This document shows, piece after piece, positions 25,451-34,514 of a DNA stretch of 64,000 nucleotides; position 1 is the stretch's first letter; every line of letters begins with the position of its first letter. Origin of the DNA: Mariniflexile sp. AS56. GTDB lineage: Bacteria; Bacteroidota; Bacteroidia; Flavobacteriales; Flavobacteriaceae. Both the position numbers and the translations under genes were made by a program. Below the pieces are notes generated by a model. The model was not told the origin of the DNA and searched no databases. It saw only the letters and a program-made list of their open reading frames with translations. Where the stretch lies: contig NZ_JAUPED010000004.1 in the NCBI RefSeq assembly GCF_030552475.1, positions 1 to 64,000 of the forward strand, given 5' to 3'.

Positions 25451-27247
25451 ATGAATAAAACAGTCAACATAAATTTAGCAGGGACCTTCTTCCATATTGA
25501 TGAGGACGCCTATTTAAAACTGCAACGTTACCTTGAGGCTATAAAACGTTCATTTACCGACTCTCAAGGTCGTACTGAGATTATCGCAGATATTGAGGCT
25601 CGTATTGCCGAACTTTTTAGTGAGCGTGTGCAAAACGACAAACAAGTTATTCGTATTAAGGAAGTAGATGAAGTTATTTCCGTTATGGGGCAGCCAGAAG
25701 ATTATTTGGTAGACGACGAGATATTTGAAGATGAACCACAGCCAACTTATCACAGAAAATCTTCGGCTTCTAAAAAATTATTTAGAGATACCGACAACTC
25801 TTATATTGGCGGTGTAGCATCTGGATTGGGCCATTACTTAGGTATTGATGCCGTTTGGGTACGTTTACTTTGGGTATTACTTACTGTTGGATCTGGTGGT
25901 ACTTTTATATTTATCTATATTCTATTCTGGATTTTAGTACCAGAAGCTAAAACCACTGCCGAAAAGATAATGATGACGGGCGAACCGGTGAACATTAGCA
26001 ACATTGAAAAAAAAATAAAAGACGGGTTTGATACGGTGAGTGAAACGGTATCGGGCGTTGCAAAAAATGTGAGTGATTCTGTTTCTGGAGCCGCCAAAAA
26101 TGTACAAGATGCAGCGAAGAAAGCAGATTTCCAGAAGCAAGGCAATAAAATAAAATCGAACTCTAAATCGTTTTTTGATACCCTAGCAGATATTATAATG
26201 TTCTTCTTTAAAGTGTTTGCTAAATTTATTGGTATCATATTAATTTTTGTTGGGGCTTCTGCTTTAATTGGGTTGTTAATCAGCTGGTTTTCTGTAGGCA
26301 TTGCAGATATTGTACACATACCAGGTATGGATTTTGTGCACGTTGCCATTTCAGATAATGCACCTATTTGGTTAGCGTCTCTACTCGTGTTTTTTGCTGT
26401 TGGAATTCCGTTCTTTTTCCTTTTCTACTTAGGGTTAAAGATTCTTATAAACAACTTAAAATCGATTGGTAACATCGCAAAATTCACCCTTTTAGGCTTA
26501 TGGTTATTTTCTATTATAGCCTTAATTGTTATTGGCTTAAGAGAAGCGAGCGAACACGCCTTTAACGAACGTGTGGTAGAAAAACAAGAACTTTTTATTA
26601 CTACTAACGATACCTTAGAAGTTAGAATGGCAGACAATAATTTGCTAAGAAACCATTACAACAATGGGTTTAAATTATTGAATAATGAACATGGCGAGAA
26701 AACTATTTACAGTTCAGACATTAGTATTCTGGTTAAATCGACCACCGATTCTTTAGCGTCTATAAGTGTTGAAAAAAGTGCGGACGGTAGAAATTATGAT
26801 AAAGCCATTGAACGCGCTAAAAACATAGACTATAATTACACATTAAAAGGACACGAATTACAGCTGGACTCTTATTTAGTAACGCTTTCTAAAAACAAAT
26901 TTAGTGACCAAGAAGTAGTCGTTATTCTTTATTTACCAGAAGGTTCTGCTGTTAAGTTTAATAACAACACCCAACATTATTTAAATTATAGAATCCCGTC
27001 AAATTATGTGAATCATTATTTAACCGTAGAGGAAGAGGACCTGACATGTGAGGATTGCGACGATCAGGACCATGAAGACTTTGAAATAAGCATACACACC
27101 CCCAATATAAAAATAGACGAACATGGTATCGAAATTACAAGCGATAAAAGCAGTTTAAAAATTAACGATAAAGGCATAAACGCCGAATCGGAGGATGTGA
27201 AAGTAAAAATTGACAGCGACGGTGTAAATATAAAATCCGATAAATAA
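25451..27247 (+). CDS. PspC-domain membrane protein
   Basis: Multi-domain envelope-stress-type protein. An N-terminal region (1-95) with NINLAGTFFHIDEDAY precedes a PspC domain at about 108-168 (DNSYIGGVASGLGHYLGID with two hydrophobic helices). Then come a charged, repeat-like stretch (VSETVSGVAKNVSDSVSGAA), further membrane helices (about 250-380) and a beta-rich C-terminal part of about 220 residues. The C-terminus ends in short acidic beta repeats (IKIDEHGIEITSDKSSLKIN). It is coupled to the PadR gene; a head-GIN lipoprotein gene follows 107 bp downstream. Confidence 0.88.
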   Translation: MNKTVNINLAGTFFHIDEDAYLKLQRYLEAIKRSFTDSQGRTEIIADIEARIAELFSERVQNDKQVIRIKEVDEVISVMGQPEDYLVDDEIFEDEPQPTYHRKSSASKKLFRDTDNSYIGGVASGLGHYLGIDAVWVRLLWVLLTVGSGGTFIFIYILFWILVPEAKTTAEKIMMTGEPVNISNIEKKIKDGFDTVSETVSGVAKNVSDSVSGAAKNVQDAAKKADFQKQGNKIKSNSKSFFDTLADIIMFFFKVFAKFIGIILIFVGASALIGLLISWFSVGIADIVHIPGMDFVHVAISDNAPIWLASLLVFFAVGIPFFFLFYLGLKILINNLKSIGNIAKFTLLGLWLFSIIALIVIGLREASEHAFNERVVEKQELFITTNDTLEVRMADNNLLRNHYNNGFKLLNNEHGEKTIYSSDISILVKSTTDSLASISVEKSADGRNYDKAIERAKNIDYNYTLKGHELQLDSYLVTLSKNKFSDQEVVVILYLPEGSAVKFNNNTQHYLNYRIPSNYVNHYLTVEEEDLTCEDCDDQDHEDFEISIHTPNIKIDEHGIEITSDKSSLKINDKGINAESEDVKVKIDSDGVNIKSDK

Positions 27248-27354
27248 ACAATTCAGCATTAAAAATCAACAGTTCAGATATTTAAGTTACTAATCAATAA
27301 CAACAAATAGGATATTTGAATAACAAAAAACCATCAATCAAAAAACGAACAGTT

Positions 27355-28083
27355 ATGACAACTTTAGCCAAAATCATAGTAGCAACACTTATTAGTTTAA
27401 GTTTATTCTCTTGTAATTTTGATATAAACATAAACTCTGGCGTTAAAGGTAACGGCCATGTTACCACAGAAAATCGCTCGCTAAACAAACCTTTTACAGC
27501 TATAAGAGCATCCGAAGGTTTAAATGTATTTTTAACACAAAGTGACAATGAAAGTGTTAGCGTTGAAGCCGACGAAAATTTGCAAGACCTTATTATCACC
27601 GAAGTTGTAAATAATGTTTTAAGAATTCACACTAAAAAAAATATTGGCACATGCAGCTCTAAAAAGGTAATTGTAAACTTTAGAGATGTTTCTAGCATTA
27701 AAGCCACTAGCGGTAGTGATGTAAAATCTACAAACACCTTTGTTGGCAAACAGCTTATTTTAGAAACATCTAGTGGCAGCTCTATGATTTTAAATGTGAA
27801 CACGGTGTCATTAGAATGCGATTCTTCCAGCGGTAGTACTTTAAGAGTCTCTGGCAAAACTATAAATCTGGATGCAGAAGCTTCTAGTGGTAGCTCTATT
27901 AAAGCGGCCAATTTAGTCGCAGAATCTAGCCAAGTAAAAGCCAGTAGCGGTGCAGGCATTACGGTAAACACCTCAAAAGAATTAACCGCTAAAGCTAGTA
28001 GCGGTGGTGGCATTACCTATTTAGGAGATCCAGAAATTGTGAATAAAAATGAAAGCGCTTCTGGAAGTATTGAAAAACAATAA
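27355..28083 (+). CDS. Head-GIN (DUF2807) lipoprotein
   Basis: Putative surface or periplasmic lipoprotein. A signal with lipobox LFSC (Cys20 from the chosen start) leads into a DUF2807/head-GIN domain rich in Ser-Gly-Ser repeats (SSGSSM, SSGSTL, SSGSSI, SSGAGI, SSGGGI), which form a right-handed beta helix. I chose ATG at 27355 over an upstream TTG at 27316 because it gives a normal signal. These domains are often found downstream of PspC genes in Bacteroidota. Function unknown; adhesion has been suggested from the fold. Confidence 0.82.
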   Translation: MTTLAKIIVATLISLSLFSCNFDININSGVKGNGHVTTENRSLNKPFTAIRASEGLNVFLTQSDNESVSVEADENLQDLIITEVVNNVLRIHTKKNIGTCSSKKVIVNFRDVSSIKATSGSDVKSTNTFVGKQLILETSSGSSMILNVNTVSLECDSSSGSTLRVSGKTINLDAEASSGSSIKAANLVAESSQVKASSGAGITVNTSKELTAKASSGGGITYLGDPEIVNKNESASGSIEKQ

Positions 28084-28105
28084 CTTTTATAACCAGCCTA
28101 TTTTG

Positions 28106-28145
28106 AAACCATCTGAAGCTTATTTAAAAGTTTTAGATGGTTTTT
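28106..28145. terminator. Terminator after the first head-GIN gene
   Basis: Perfect 9-bp stem AAACCATCT / AGATGGTTT with a 20-nt loop followed by a short T run, 23 bp after the stop codon. It separates the PspC operon from the next gene. Confidence 0.75.
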
Positions 28146-28148
28146 ACT

Positions 28149-28156
28149 TATATTTG
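28149..28156 (+). promoter_or_regulatory. -7 box of the second head-GIN gene
   Basis: TATATTTG, perfect TAnnTTTG, 24 bp before the start codon and immediately after the terminator. This makes the second head-GIN gene a separate transcription unit. Confidence 0.55.
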
Positions 28157-28180
28157 TTATGAACAAGCACCTAAAAATCA

Positions 28181-29017
28181 ATGAACAAATTTTTAACCTC
28201 CAACCTTATTATTCTATTGTTTTGCTTTGTTAGTGTTGCACAAACTCCTGAAAAAGTAAAAGGAAATAAAAACGTGACTATTGTACAAACGGAATTAAAA
28301 CCCTTTCACTCTTTAGAAATTGATGAAGATTTTAATGTTGAAATAATTTACAACACCACTCCTTCTGTAACCATTGAAACCGATGAAAATTTACATGAGT
28401 TTATAAATTTCGCGGTTGTTAATGGCGTTTTAAGTTTTGATACCGCAACCAGAATAACCTCAAAAAAACGTTTGAATATCACTGTTAATTATAATGATAG
28501 CTTGAACCATATTAAAGTTACTGATTCTGGTGAAATACTATCCTTAACCACCATGAATTTGGCAAGTGCCGTACTAATCGCCGAAGGTTCTGCTAAAGTA
28601 GGTTTAACCATAAAAACATCCAATTTTGAGTTACAAGGTATAGGGAAAGCCAAATTAAAACTCAATTTAACCTGCGACAAAGCAAAAATTTCGCTTACCG
28701 ATACCAATAGATTAGAAGCTCTAATAAATGCACCTATTACACAAATCGATTTATACCAACGTGCGAGTGCGATTGTAGAAGGTTCTGCGGAGACATTCCG
28801 TATAAGAACCGATAATTATTCCGATTTTAATGGTAGAAATTTCGCGACAAAAACTTGTACCACTCTAAACGAAGTGGCTAGTGAAGTCTATTTAGATGTT
28901 ACAGATAGCCTTACTGTAGACGCCTCGGGTAGTAGCAGTATTTATCTCTATGGCGAACCAGAAATTGTGGTAACGAAACTTAGTGGTACTTCAAAAATTC
29001 AGAAGAAAGAAAAATAA
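28181..29017 (+). CDS. Head-GIN (DUF2807) exported protein, second copy
   Basis: A 278-aa exported protein; signal peptide MNKFLTSNLIILLFCFVSVAQ. The mature part has the DUF2807 layout: a FHSLEIDEDFNVEIIYNTTP opening, then short beta repeats ending with SGSSSIYLYGEPEIVVTKLSG, nearly the same ending motif (YLGDPEIVNK) as the preceding gene. It lacks the lipobox of the first copy. It is a diverged paralogue with its own promoter. Function unknown. Confidence 0.8.
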   Translation: MNKFLTSNLIILLFCFVSVAQTPEKVKGNKNVTIVQTELKPFHSLEIDEDFNVEIIYNTTPSVTIETDENLHEFINFAVVNGVLSFDTATRITSKKRLNITVNYNDSLNHIKVTDSGEILSLTTMNLASAVLIAEGSAKVGLTIKTSNFELQGIGKAKLKLNLTCDKAKISLTDTNRLEALINAPITQIDLYQRASAIVEGSAETFRIRTDNYSDFNGRNFATKTCTTLNEVASEVYLDVTDSLTVDASGSSSIYLYGEPEIVVTKLSGTSKIQKKEK

Positions 29018-29029
29018 TTAGTCATCTCT

Positions 29030-29617
29030 TTATTTTTCTCTAACCATTAACTGAAAATTTATTTCAATAGTATCGTCTATAGCAATCAGTCCAAATAGTT
29101 TTTTAGGCGTTTCCAAATTATAATCTGATAAGCGGATATCCAAATCGCCTGAAATAAGCAAACCATCCACATTTTTAATCTTTATAGGTATTTTATATCC
29201 TTTAGTCACACCGCCAATTTCTATAGTAATAGACGCTTGTACATTCATTTTATTTTCAGCCGGAATGATTTCTTTTAAAAGTAAAATAATTTGTGGGTGC
29301 TTATTCGATTTTAATATTTTTTGAAAATCTTTATTAATGGCATTTCCTCCACAGTCAAAACAATTATTTTCTAAAATTAAGGCTGTTTTACTAAAAACCA
29401 TGTTTCCTCCATCCAGCTCGTAAAATACCTGCATGGGGTTTTTAAATTTATTAGTATTAAACGCACAAGAAAAAGTGCTCACATTGGTTTTACCTTGAAC
29501 CACCAAAGAACTTTCGGGAGTAATAACAACCGATGCTTTTTTAAGACTGGAATCTCTAGTTGTAAAACCCAGCACCGTTAATACGGAAATAAAAAACAGA
29601 ATCCTATTGACAATCAC
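29030..29617 (-). CDS. YceI-like domain protein, exported
   Basis: Exported protein of 195 aa with an N-terminal hydrophobic signal and a YceI-like beta-barrel: an ESSLVVQGKTNVSTFSCAF opening, IEIGGVTKGYKIPIKIK in the middle and a final DIRLSDYNLETPKKLFGLI then DDTIEINFQL block. YceI proteins bind isoprenoid-like lipids; the ligand here is unknown. The two Cys near 86-89 (NNCFDCGG) are unusual and may form a disulfide or bind metal. It converges with the second head-GIN gene. Confidence 0.78.
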   Translation of the reverse strand: MIVNRILFFISVLTVLGFTTRDSSLKKASVVITPESSLVVQGKTNVSTFSCAFNTNKFKNPMQVFYELDGGNMVFSKTALILENNCFDCGGNAINKDFQKILKSNKHPQIILLLKEIIPAENKMNVQASITIEIGGVTKGYKIPIKIKNVDGLLISGDLDIRLSDYNLETPKKLFGLIAIDDTIEINFQLMVREK

Positions 29618-29737
29618 ACAGTTAAAACTAACCTGTTTTAAAATTATTATATATAAAACAAGTCTAAATATACAAATAATGATGACTTACTACTAAATCA
29701 TACTTTTATTTCTAGCTTTCAAAAGGATTGATTCTAC

Positions 29738-29770
29738 AAAAAAAGGCCTTCATTGGGATGAAGACCTCTT
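29738..29770. terminator. Terminator of the left alpha-glucan operon
   Basis: Stem AGG-CTTCAT / ATGAAG-CCT with a 4-nt loop and one internal mismatch. On the minus strand it is followed by a run of eight U. It lies about 60 bp beyond the last gene of the minus-strand operon. Confidence 0.85.
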
Positions 29771-29826
29771 TAACAAAACGGGACAAAGCCCATTAACACA
29801 TAAAAACTATCTTGAATATTTTCAAC

Positions 29827-31485
29827 CTATTCCTTTTCTAACAACACAATGGTTTCGTTGGAATTGATAACTACTTGTCCTTTTTTAACTAATACTGTTT
29901 GATTTGAATACGCATCATGCACCTTATCGTGGTCTTTAAACACCTTTGAAACGTCCAATATTTTTTCACCTTTAGGTAAATCCAACCCAACCACAACGGC
30001 GTCTGTATAGTTTTTGTTGGAATAAATTCTAGAAAATGAATATGGTTTTTTAGTAAGTTGTTGATGCGCACCAGCTCCCACTGCTGGGTGGTTTGCACGA
30101 AACCTACCTAGTTTTTGCCAATGTTTTAATATTGCTTTTGCTTTTGCATCAGTCTGTAAAGCATCCCAATTCATCACTGACCGTAAGGCAGCATCTCCTT
30201 CGGTACCACCAACTGTTAAGGAACGTGCCAATTCATCACCATAATACACTTGAGATGTCCCTGGTGCTAGCAATAACTTAGTACCAGCTTCCATTGTTTT
30301 TTCGCGTTTGGCATCAAATGGGTTTCCATCATCATGTGAGCTTACATAATTTAAAATACTATAACCTTTTAAGTCTGAATTTAAAATAGAACTATAGCGC
30401 TTAAACACCGTTTCATAATCTTGTTGAGCTGCATTCCATTTAAAGTCGAAATTTATCAAACTGTTAAAAGCATTATCAAAATAATTGACTTGATTATCAC
30501 CAAAATCAAAGGTTGTTTTTGCTGAAATGCCATAATTATACACTTCCCCAACCAAATAAAAATTATTAGTATCTAAGACTTTATCTGGATGGCTTTTTTT
30601 GTATTCCGCGAAAGCGTTATCACATTCCTTTTTAAATTCTTGCCACACATAAGGCTCGGTATGTTTTACGGTATCCACACGGTACCCATCTATTCCAAAC
30701 TCGGTAATATAATCTGTTAACCATTTCATGATATAAAATCGAGGTGCTTTAGGGTAACCTGTGCGTTGAAAAAAAGCATTTAACTCTGCCTGTTCTTGCT
30801 CGAAACGTCCTTCTTGCTTCCATTTATTCACTAAATGTGGTGGCAATTCTACCGCTTCATTACGCTCCGTTTTTATATCTGGTAAATTCTCAACCAATGT
30901 ACAGGCGGTGGTGCCTTTATACGATTGATAGTCGCATGGCGGTCCTGTACGCACCCAAGCTTCTGGCCAAACGGTATCTGATTCTGTAACCGGACCGGTG
31001 TGGTTTATTACTGCATCCAATAAAATCCTGATGCCTTTTTTGTGAGCTGCTTCAACCAGTTGTTTTAAATCTTCTTTCGTTCCGAAATTGGGGTCTATAG
31101 ACGTCCAATCGCTTGCCCAATACCCATGATAGCCGTATGTAAGCCCCGTACCTTCATTCGTAGCACCATGTATTTGCTCCACAACAGGCGTCATCCAAAT
31201 AGCATTTATTCCCAAATCTGTAAAATAGCCCGCTTCAATTTTTTGGGTCACTCCTTTTAAATCACCACCTTCAAAACCACGCAGTTTTCCTGCTTCTAAG
31301 GTTCTATCAAAATTAATATCATTGGCTGTATCTCCATTATTAAACCTATCAGTTAGTAAAAAATACAGATTGGCTGCTTCCCAAACAAAAGGAGCGTTTT
31401 CTTTTTCGGTTGAAATCACCACTTCCTTTTCTTTACAATTTAAGAAGAGAACCAATGGGATAAAATATAACAGAATATGCTTCAT
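29827..31485 (-). CDS. GH13 alpha-amylase-family lipoprotein
   Basis: Predicted alpha-glucan-cleaving enzyme on the outer membrane or in the periplasm. Lipobox at LNCKEK (Cys17). GH13 conserved regions are complete: region I DAVINH, region II GYRVDTVKH with nucleophile Asp271, region III GEVYNYG with acid/base Glu314, region IV VSSHDD with Asp385. Size (552 aa) fits. Last gene of the left operon, 2 bp after the previous GH13 gene. Exact bond specificity cannot be set by eye. Confidence 0.9.
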   Translation of the reverse strand: MKHILLYFIPLVLFLNCKEKEVVISTEKENAPFVWEAANLYFLLTDRFNNGDTANDINFDRTLEAGKLRGFEGGDLKGVTQKIEAGYFTDLGINAIWMTPVVEQIHGATNEGTGLTYGYHGYWASDWTSIDPNFGTKEDLKQLVEAAHKKGIRILLDAVINHTGPVTESDTVWPEAWVRTGPPCDYQSYKGTTACTLVENLPDIKTERNEAVELPPHLVNKWKQEGRFEQEQAELNAFFQRTGYPKAPRFYIMKWLTDYITEFGIDGYRVDTVKHTEPYVWQEFKKECDNAFAEYKKSHPDKVLDTNNFYLVGEVYNYGISAKTTFDFGDNQVNYFDNAFNSLINFDFKWNAAQQDYETVFKRYSSILNSDLKGYSILNYVSSHDDGNPFDAKREKTMEAGTKLLLAPGTSQVYYGDELARSLTVGGTEGDAALRSVMNWDALQTDAKAKAILKHWQKLGRFRANHPAVGAGAHQQLTKKPYSFSRIYSNKNYTDAVVVGLDLPKGEKILDVSKVFKDHDKVHDAYSNQTVLVKKGQVVINSNETIVLLEKE

Positions 31486-31487
31486 TT

Positions 31488-33368
31488 TTACTGAATTTTT
31501 AAGATGACAGATTCTAAAGGTTTTAATTTAATAGCGAGTGTACCTTCACCATTTTCAACAATTAATTGTGACAAAAACATGCCATATAACAGATCCTTTA
31601 CTATATAACTCCCTGAGTTTAATTGCCAAGTTTCAATAATATCTTGAGGGATTTTCAGTTGAAATTCTTGATTCGCATGGGCATCAAAATTAGACACCAC
31701 CACTAACTTTTCATCAGCACTCCAACGCACGAAAGATAAAACTTTATCATTATATTTCTCACTATTCGTTCTATTGAACAGATGAATATCTTGATAGTTT
31801 CCTGCTAATGCAGAACTATTAATAGTCACATTCAACAAACGCTTATAAAAATCACGCAGTGCCTTTTCTTTTTCTGAAGATTGCCCTCCATCAAACTGTT
31901 TATTATTAACCCAACGCTGAAAATAAGGCACTCCAATATAATCGTAAATAGAGGTTCTGGACGGTTTTCCAAAACCGGCATCTTCGGCTCCTGGCTCACC
32001 AAGTTCTTGACCAAAATAGATCATGGTTGGTGACGTGCTTATGGTTGCCGAAACGACCATAGCTGGCTTACCTTTTTCTGCACTTCCAGCAAACTCTGGA
32101 CTTGCAATACGTTGCTCGTCGTGGTTTTCTAAAAAGTGTAACATGTTGTGCTCAATATCTTTTAAATCTTCTTGTATAGGCGGAATGTTATCGGTTTTTC
32201 CATGTCCTTGTATAATGTGTTTTATGGTATCATATAATTGTACTTTATCATACAAATAATCCATTTTCCCTTTTTTAATATAGTCTCTATACAAACTTGG
32301 GTTGTACACTTCTGCCATTAAAAAAGCATTTGGATTTTTCATTTTAACACTAGAATTCATATAGCTCCAAAATTCAACCGGAACCATTTCTGCCATGTCA
32401 TAACGAAAGCCATCAACACCAAAGTCGATCCAATACAGGGCGATGTCTCTAAACTTTATCCATGAATTTGGAACTGTTTTATCTGCCCAAAATTCAGCAT
32501 GTTTTTTATAATCTTCATTTTCAAAACCAACAGGTAATGTATCAAAATCTTTTCTACCATCGGGAGAAACACCATAATTAATTTTCACTGTTTCATACCA
32601 ATCGTTAGCGTGTGGCTGTGATAATCGAGAGCCATTACCTGTCCATTTAGCGGGTTTTTCATCAAACTTATAATCTTCTAAAGGATGAATTTCATTACCT
32701 AAAGGCGAATAATCTGGTTCCCAAACGGGGACTTTAAACGCTTCTTTAGGATTGTAATAGAAGTTGTTATTAACGTCATACACTTTCGATGCATCATCGG
32801 AAGCTCCAAAATCTTCCACCCCAATAGGGTTGGTTAAACTCTGGTAATTTCTTGCTACGTGATTTGGAACAATATCAATAATAACCTGTAAATCTGCAGC
32901 ATGTGTTCGATCTACTAAAGCTTTAAACTCTTGCAACCTGTTTTCAACATGAACCGCCAAATCTGGATTTACATTGTAATAGTCTTTAACAGCATACGGA
33001 GAACCTGCACGTCCTTTTACAACATCCGGATCGTCGTTAGAAATGCCAAACTTAGTATAATCTGCAATGACATCGTGATGCGGTACACCTGTGTACCATA
33101 CATGTGTGACACCCAAATCTTTGATTTCTTTTAAAGCTTTATTGGTAAAGTCGTTAAACTTACCAACACCATTTTCTTCCATAGTACCCCAAGGTTTATT
33201 GGTTACATGAGTGTTTCCAAATAAGCGGGTAAACACCTGATATACTACTAATTTCCGTTGCATATTTGAAACTACTGCTTTTTGTTTTTTATCTGGTTTA
33301 TTGTCATTTTTACAACCATATTGAATAAGCAGCGCTATAACTAATGCATAAGTAAACTGTCTTTTCAT
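31488..33368 (-). CDS. GH13 alpha-amylase-family lipoprotein
   Basis: Second GH13 lipoprotein. The ATG at 33368 gives a lipoprotein signal with Cys19 (QYGCKND) and leaves an 11-bp gap to the esterase gene; the longer frame would overlap it. Regions: I DIVPNH, II GFRYDMAEM with Asp324, III AEVY with Glu353, IV ENHDEQR with Asp417. A long insertion of about 120 residues between regions I and II suggests a specialised active-site cleft. Probable substrates are malto-oligosaccharides or starch fragments. Confidence 0.88.
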   Translation of the reverse strand: MKRQFTYALVIALLIQYGCKNDNKPDKKQKAVVSNMQRKLVVYQVFTRLFGNTHVTNKPWGTMEENGVGKFNDFTNKALKEIKDLGVTHVWYTGVPHHDVIADYTKFGISNDDPDVVKGRAGSPYAVKDYYNVNPDLAVHVENRLQEFKALVDRTHAADLQVIIDIVPNHVARNYQSLTNPIGVEDFGASDDASKVYDVNNNFYYNPKEAFKVPVWEPDYSPLGNEIHPLEDYKFDEKPAKWTGNGSRLSQPHANDWYETVKINYGVSPDGRKDFDTLPVGFENEDYKKHAEFWADKTVPNSWIKFRDIALYWIDFGVDGFRYDMAEMVPVEFWSYMNSSVKMKNPNAFLMAEVYNPSLYRDYIKKGKMDYLYDKVQLYDTIKHIIQGHGKTDNIPPIQEDLKDIEHNMLHFLENHDEQRIASPEFAGSAEKGKPAMVVSATISTSPTMIYFGQELGEPGAEDAGFGKPSRTSIYDYIGVPYFQRWVNNKQFDGGQSSEKEKALRDFYKRLLNVTINSSALAGNYQDIHLFNRTNSEKYNDKVLSFVRWSADEKLVVVSNFDAHANQEFQLKIPQDIIETWQLNSGSYIVKDLLYGMFLSQLIVENGEGTLAIKLKPLESVILKIQ

Positions 33369-33379
33369 ATTTTTATTTT

Positions 33380-34513
33380 TTAATGAAGCGCAAACAACCA
33401 ATTGATGGCGGCTTCAAATTCTGTTTTCCAAAAAGACTCGCTATGCGTCCCGTTTGGAACTATTTTCGAGTATAAATTGGCTTCTGGAAACTTTTTCGCT
33501 TTCATGATGCCTATCATCTTTTCCATATCATGAACCATATTTTCACCTTCTTGACCACCTACCACATAATACATTTTAACTTTTTTTGAAGTTGCATGCG
33601 TTTCCGTAAATGAAAAACTCTCTTTAGCATACCAAAACGACGGTGAAAACACAGCCGCTTTTCCAAATACATGAGGATATTTTATGGCGGCATAATGCGA
33701 AATTAACCCACCCATAGAACTCCCCATAATGGCAGTGTTTTTAGCAGCTATTTTAGTTCTATATACTTTATCAATTTCTGGTTTTAAAGTATTCACTATA
33801 AATTCTATATAAGCAGCGCCTTCGCTCTCTGCATATTTAGGGTTTGACCACGGTGAATATTCACTCAGTCGTTTATCATTTCCATGATCGATAGCTACTA
33901 CGATAATATTAAACCCGTGTTCCTTACTTAGCTTATCTAAGGTTTCATCAACTTCCCATTCACCAGAATACGAACGCGCTAAATCAAAAACATTTTGTCC
34001 ATCATGCATATATAACACAGGATATTTTTTACCAGATGTTTTATAATTAGCGGGTAAATAAACACTGATTTTACGGTTTCGACCTAACTGAGGTATTTCA
34101 AACTGTTCAGCAAAAACATGCACGTTCTTTGATGCTGTTGATGGTCTTTCTTTTAAATTTCCATCTTGCCAGCTCGCTATTTTAACACGCAAGGTATCTT
34201 GGGTATTCTTAAAATGAAAGACTCTATTTTCTATAGGACTCCCGTTTACCTGACATTCCACAAAATCCCATGAACCCAAAGTAAATTTAAAACTTAAGGC
34301 TTCACTTTGCTTTGGTATGCTTATTTGATACTGGTTATTTGTTTTGGATAATTTAAAACGGGAATCACCTCCTGACCAATTTTCAAAATCCCCTGATATG
34401 TAGATAGCTTTATCATAATCGTGATGCTCTGGCAAACTATCAATAACAATAGTTACTTGACACAGCACACACTGACTTAATAAAAACACACATACACGTA
34501 ACAGGGCTTTCAT
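33380..34513 (-). CDS. Alpha/beta-hydrolase esterase with N-terminal CBM48-like domain
   Basis: Exported protein with a signal peptide (LLRVCVFLLSQCVLCQ), a beta-sandwich domain of about 90 residues resembling CBM48/glycogen-binding (YISGDFENWSGGDSRF ... FKFTLGSW), and an esterase-D/CE1-like catalytic domain. The nucleophile motif is GSSMGG with Ser266, after YMHDGQNVFD and before a late GTHSESFW carrying the probable catalytic His. It lies in a starch operon, 1 bp after the GH13 gene upstream. An acyl group on alpha-glucan or on a host lipid may be the target; this is inference only. Confidence 0.82.
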   Translation of the reverse strand: MKALLRVCVFLLSQCVLCQVTIVIDSLPEHHDYDKAIYISGDFENWSGGDSRFKLSKTNNQYQISIPKQSEALSFKFTLGSWDFVECQVNGSPIENRVFHFKNTQDTLRVKIASWQDGNLKERPSTASKNVHVFAEQFEIPQLGRNRKISVYLPANYKTSGKKYPVLYMHDGQNVFDLARSYSGEWEVDETLDKLSKEHGFNIIVVAIDHGNDKRLSEYSPWSNPKYAESEGAAYIEFIVNTLKPEIDKVYRTKIAAKNTAIMGSSMGGLISHYAAIKYPHVFGKAAVFSPSFWYAKESFSFTETHATSKKVKMYYVVGGQEGENMVHDMEKMIGIMKAKKFPEANLYSKIVPNGTHSESFWKTEFEAAINWLFALH

Positions 34514-34514
34514 T

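Noticed and set aside
29008-29039. Terminator between head-GIN and YceI-like genes
   Set aside because: A 10-bp A/T-only stem (AGAAAAATAA / TTATTTTTCT) can be drawn, but it overlaps both stop codons and has no G-C pairs, so it is probably chance.
33369-33401. Longer start for the second GH13 lipoprotein
   Set aside because: It would overlap the esterase gene and add 11 residues before a good lipoprotein signal; the ATG at 33368 is better.
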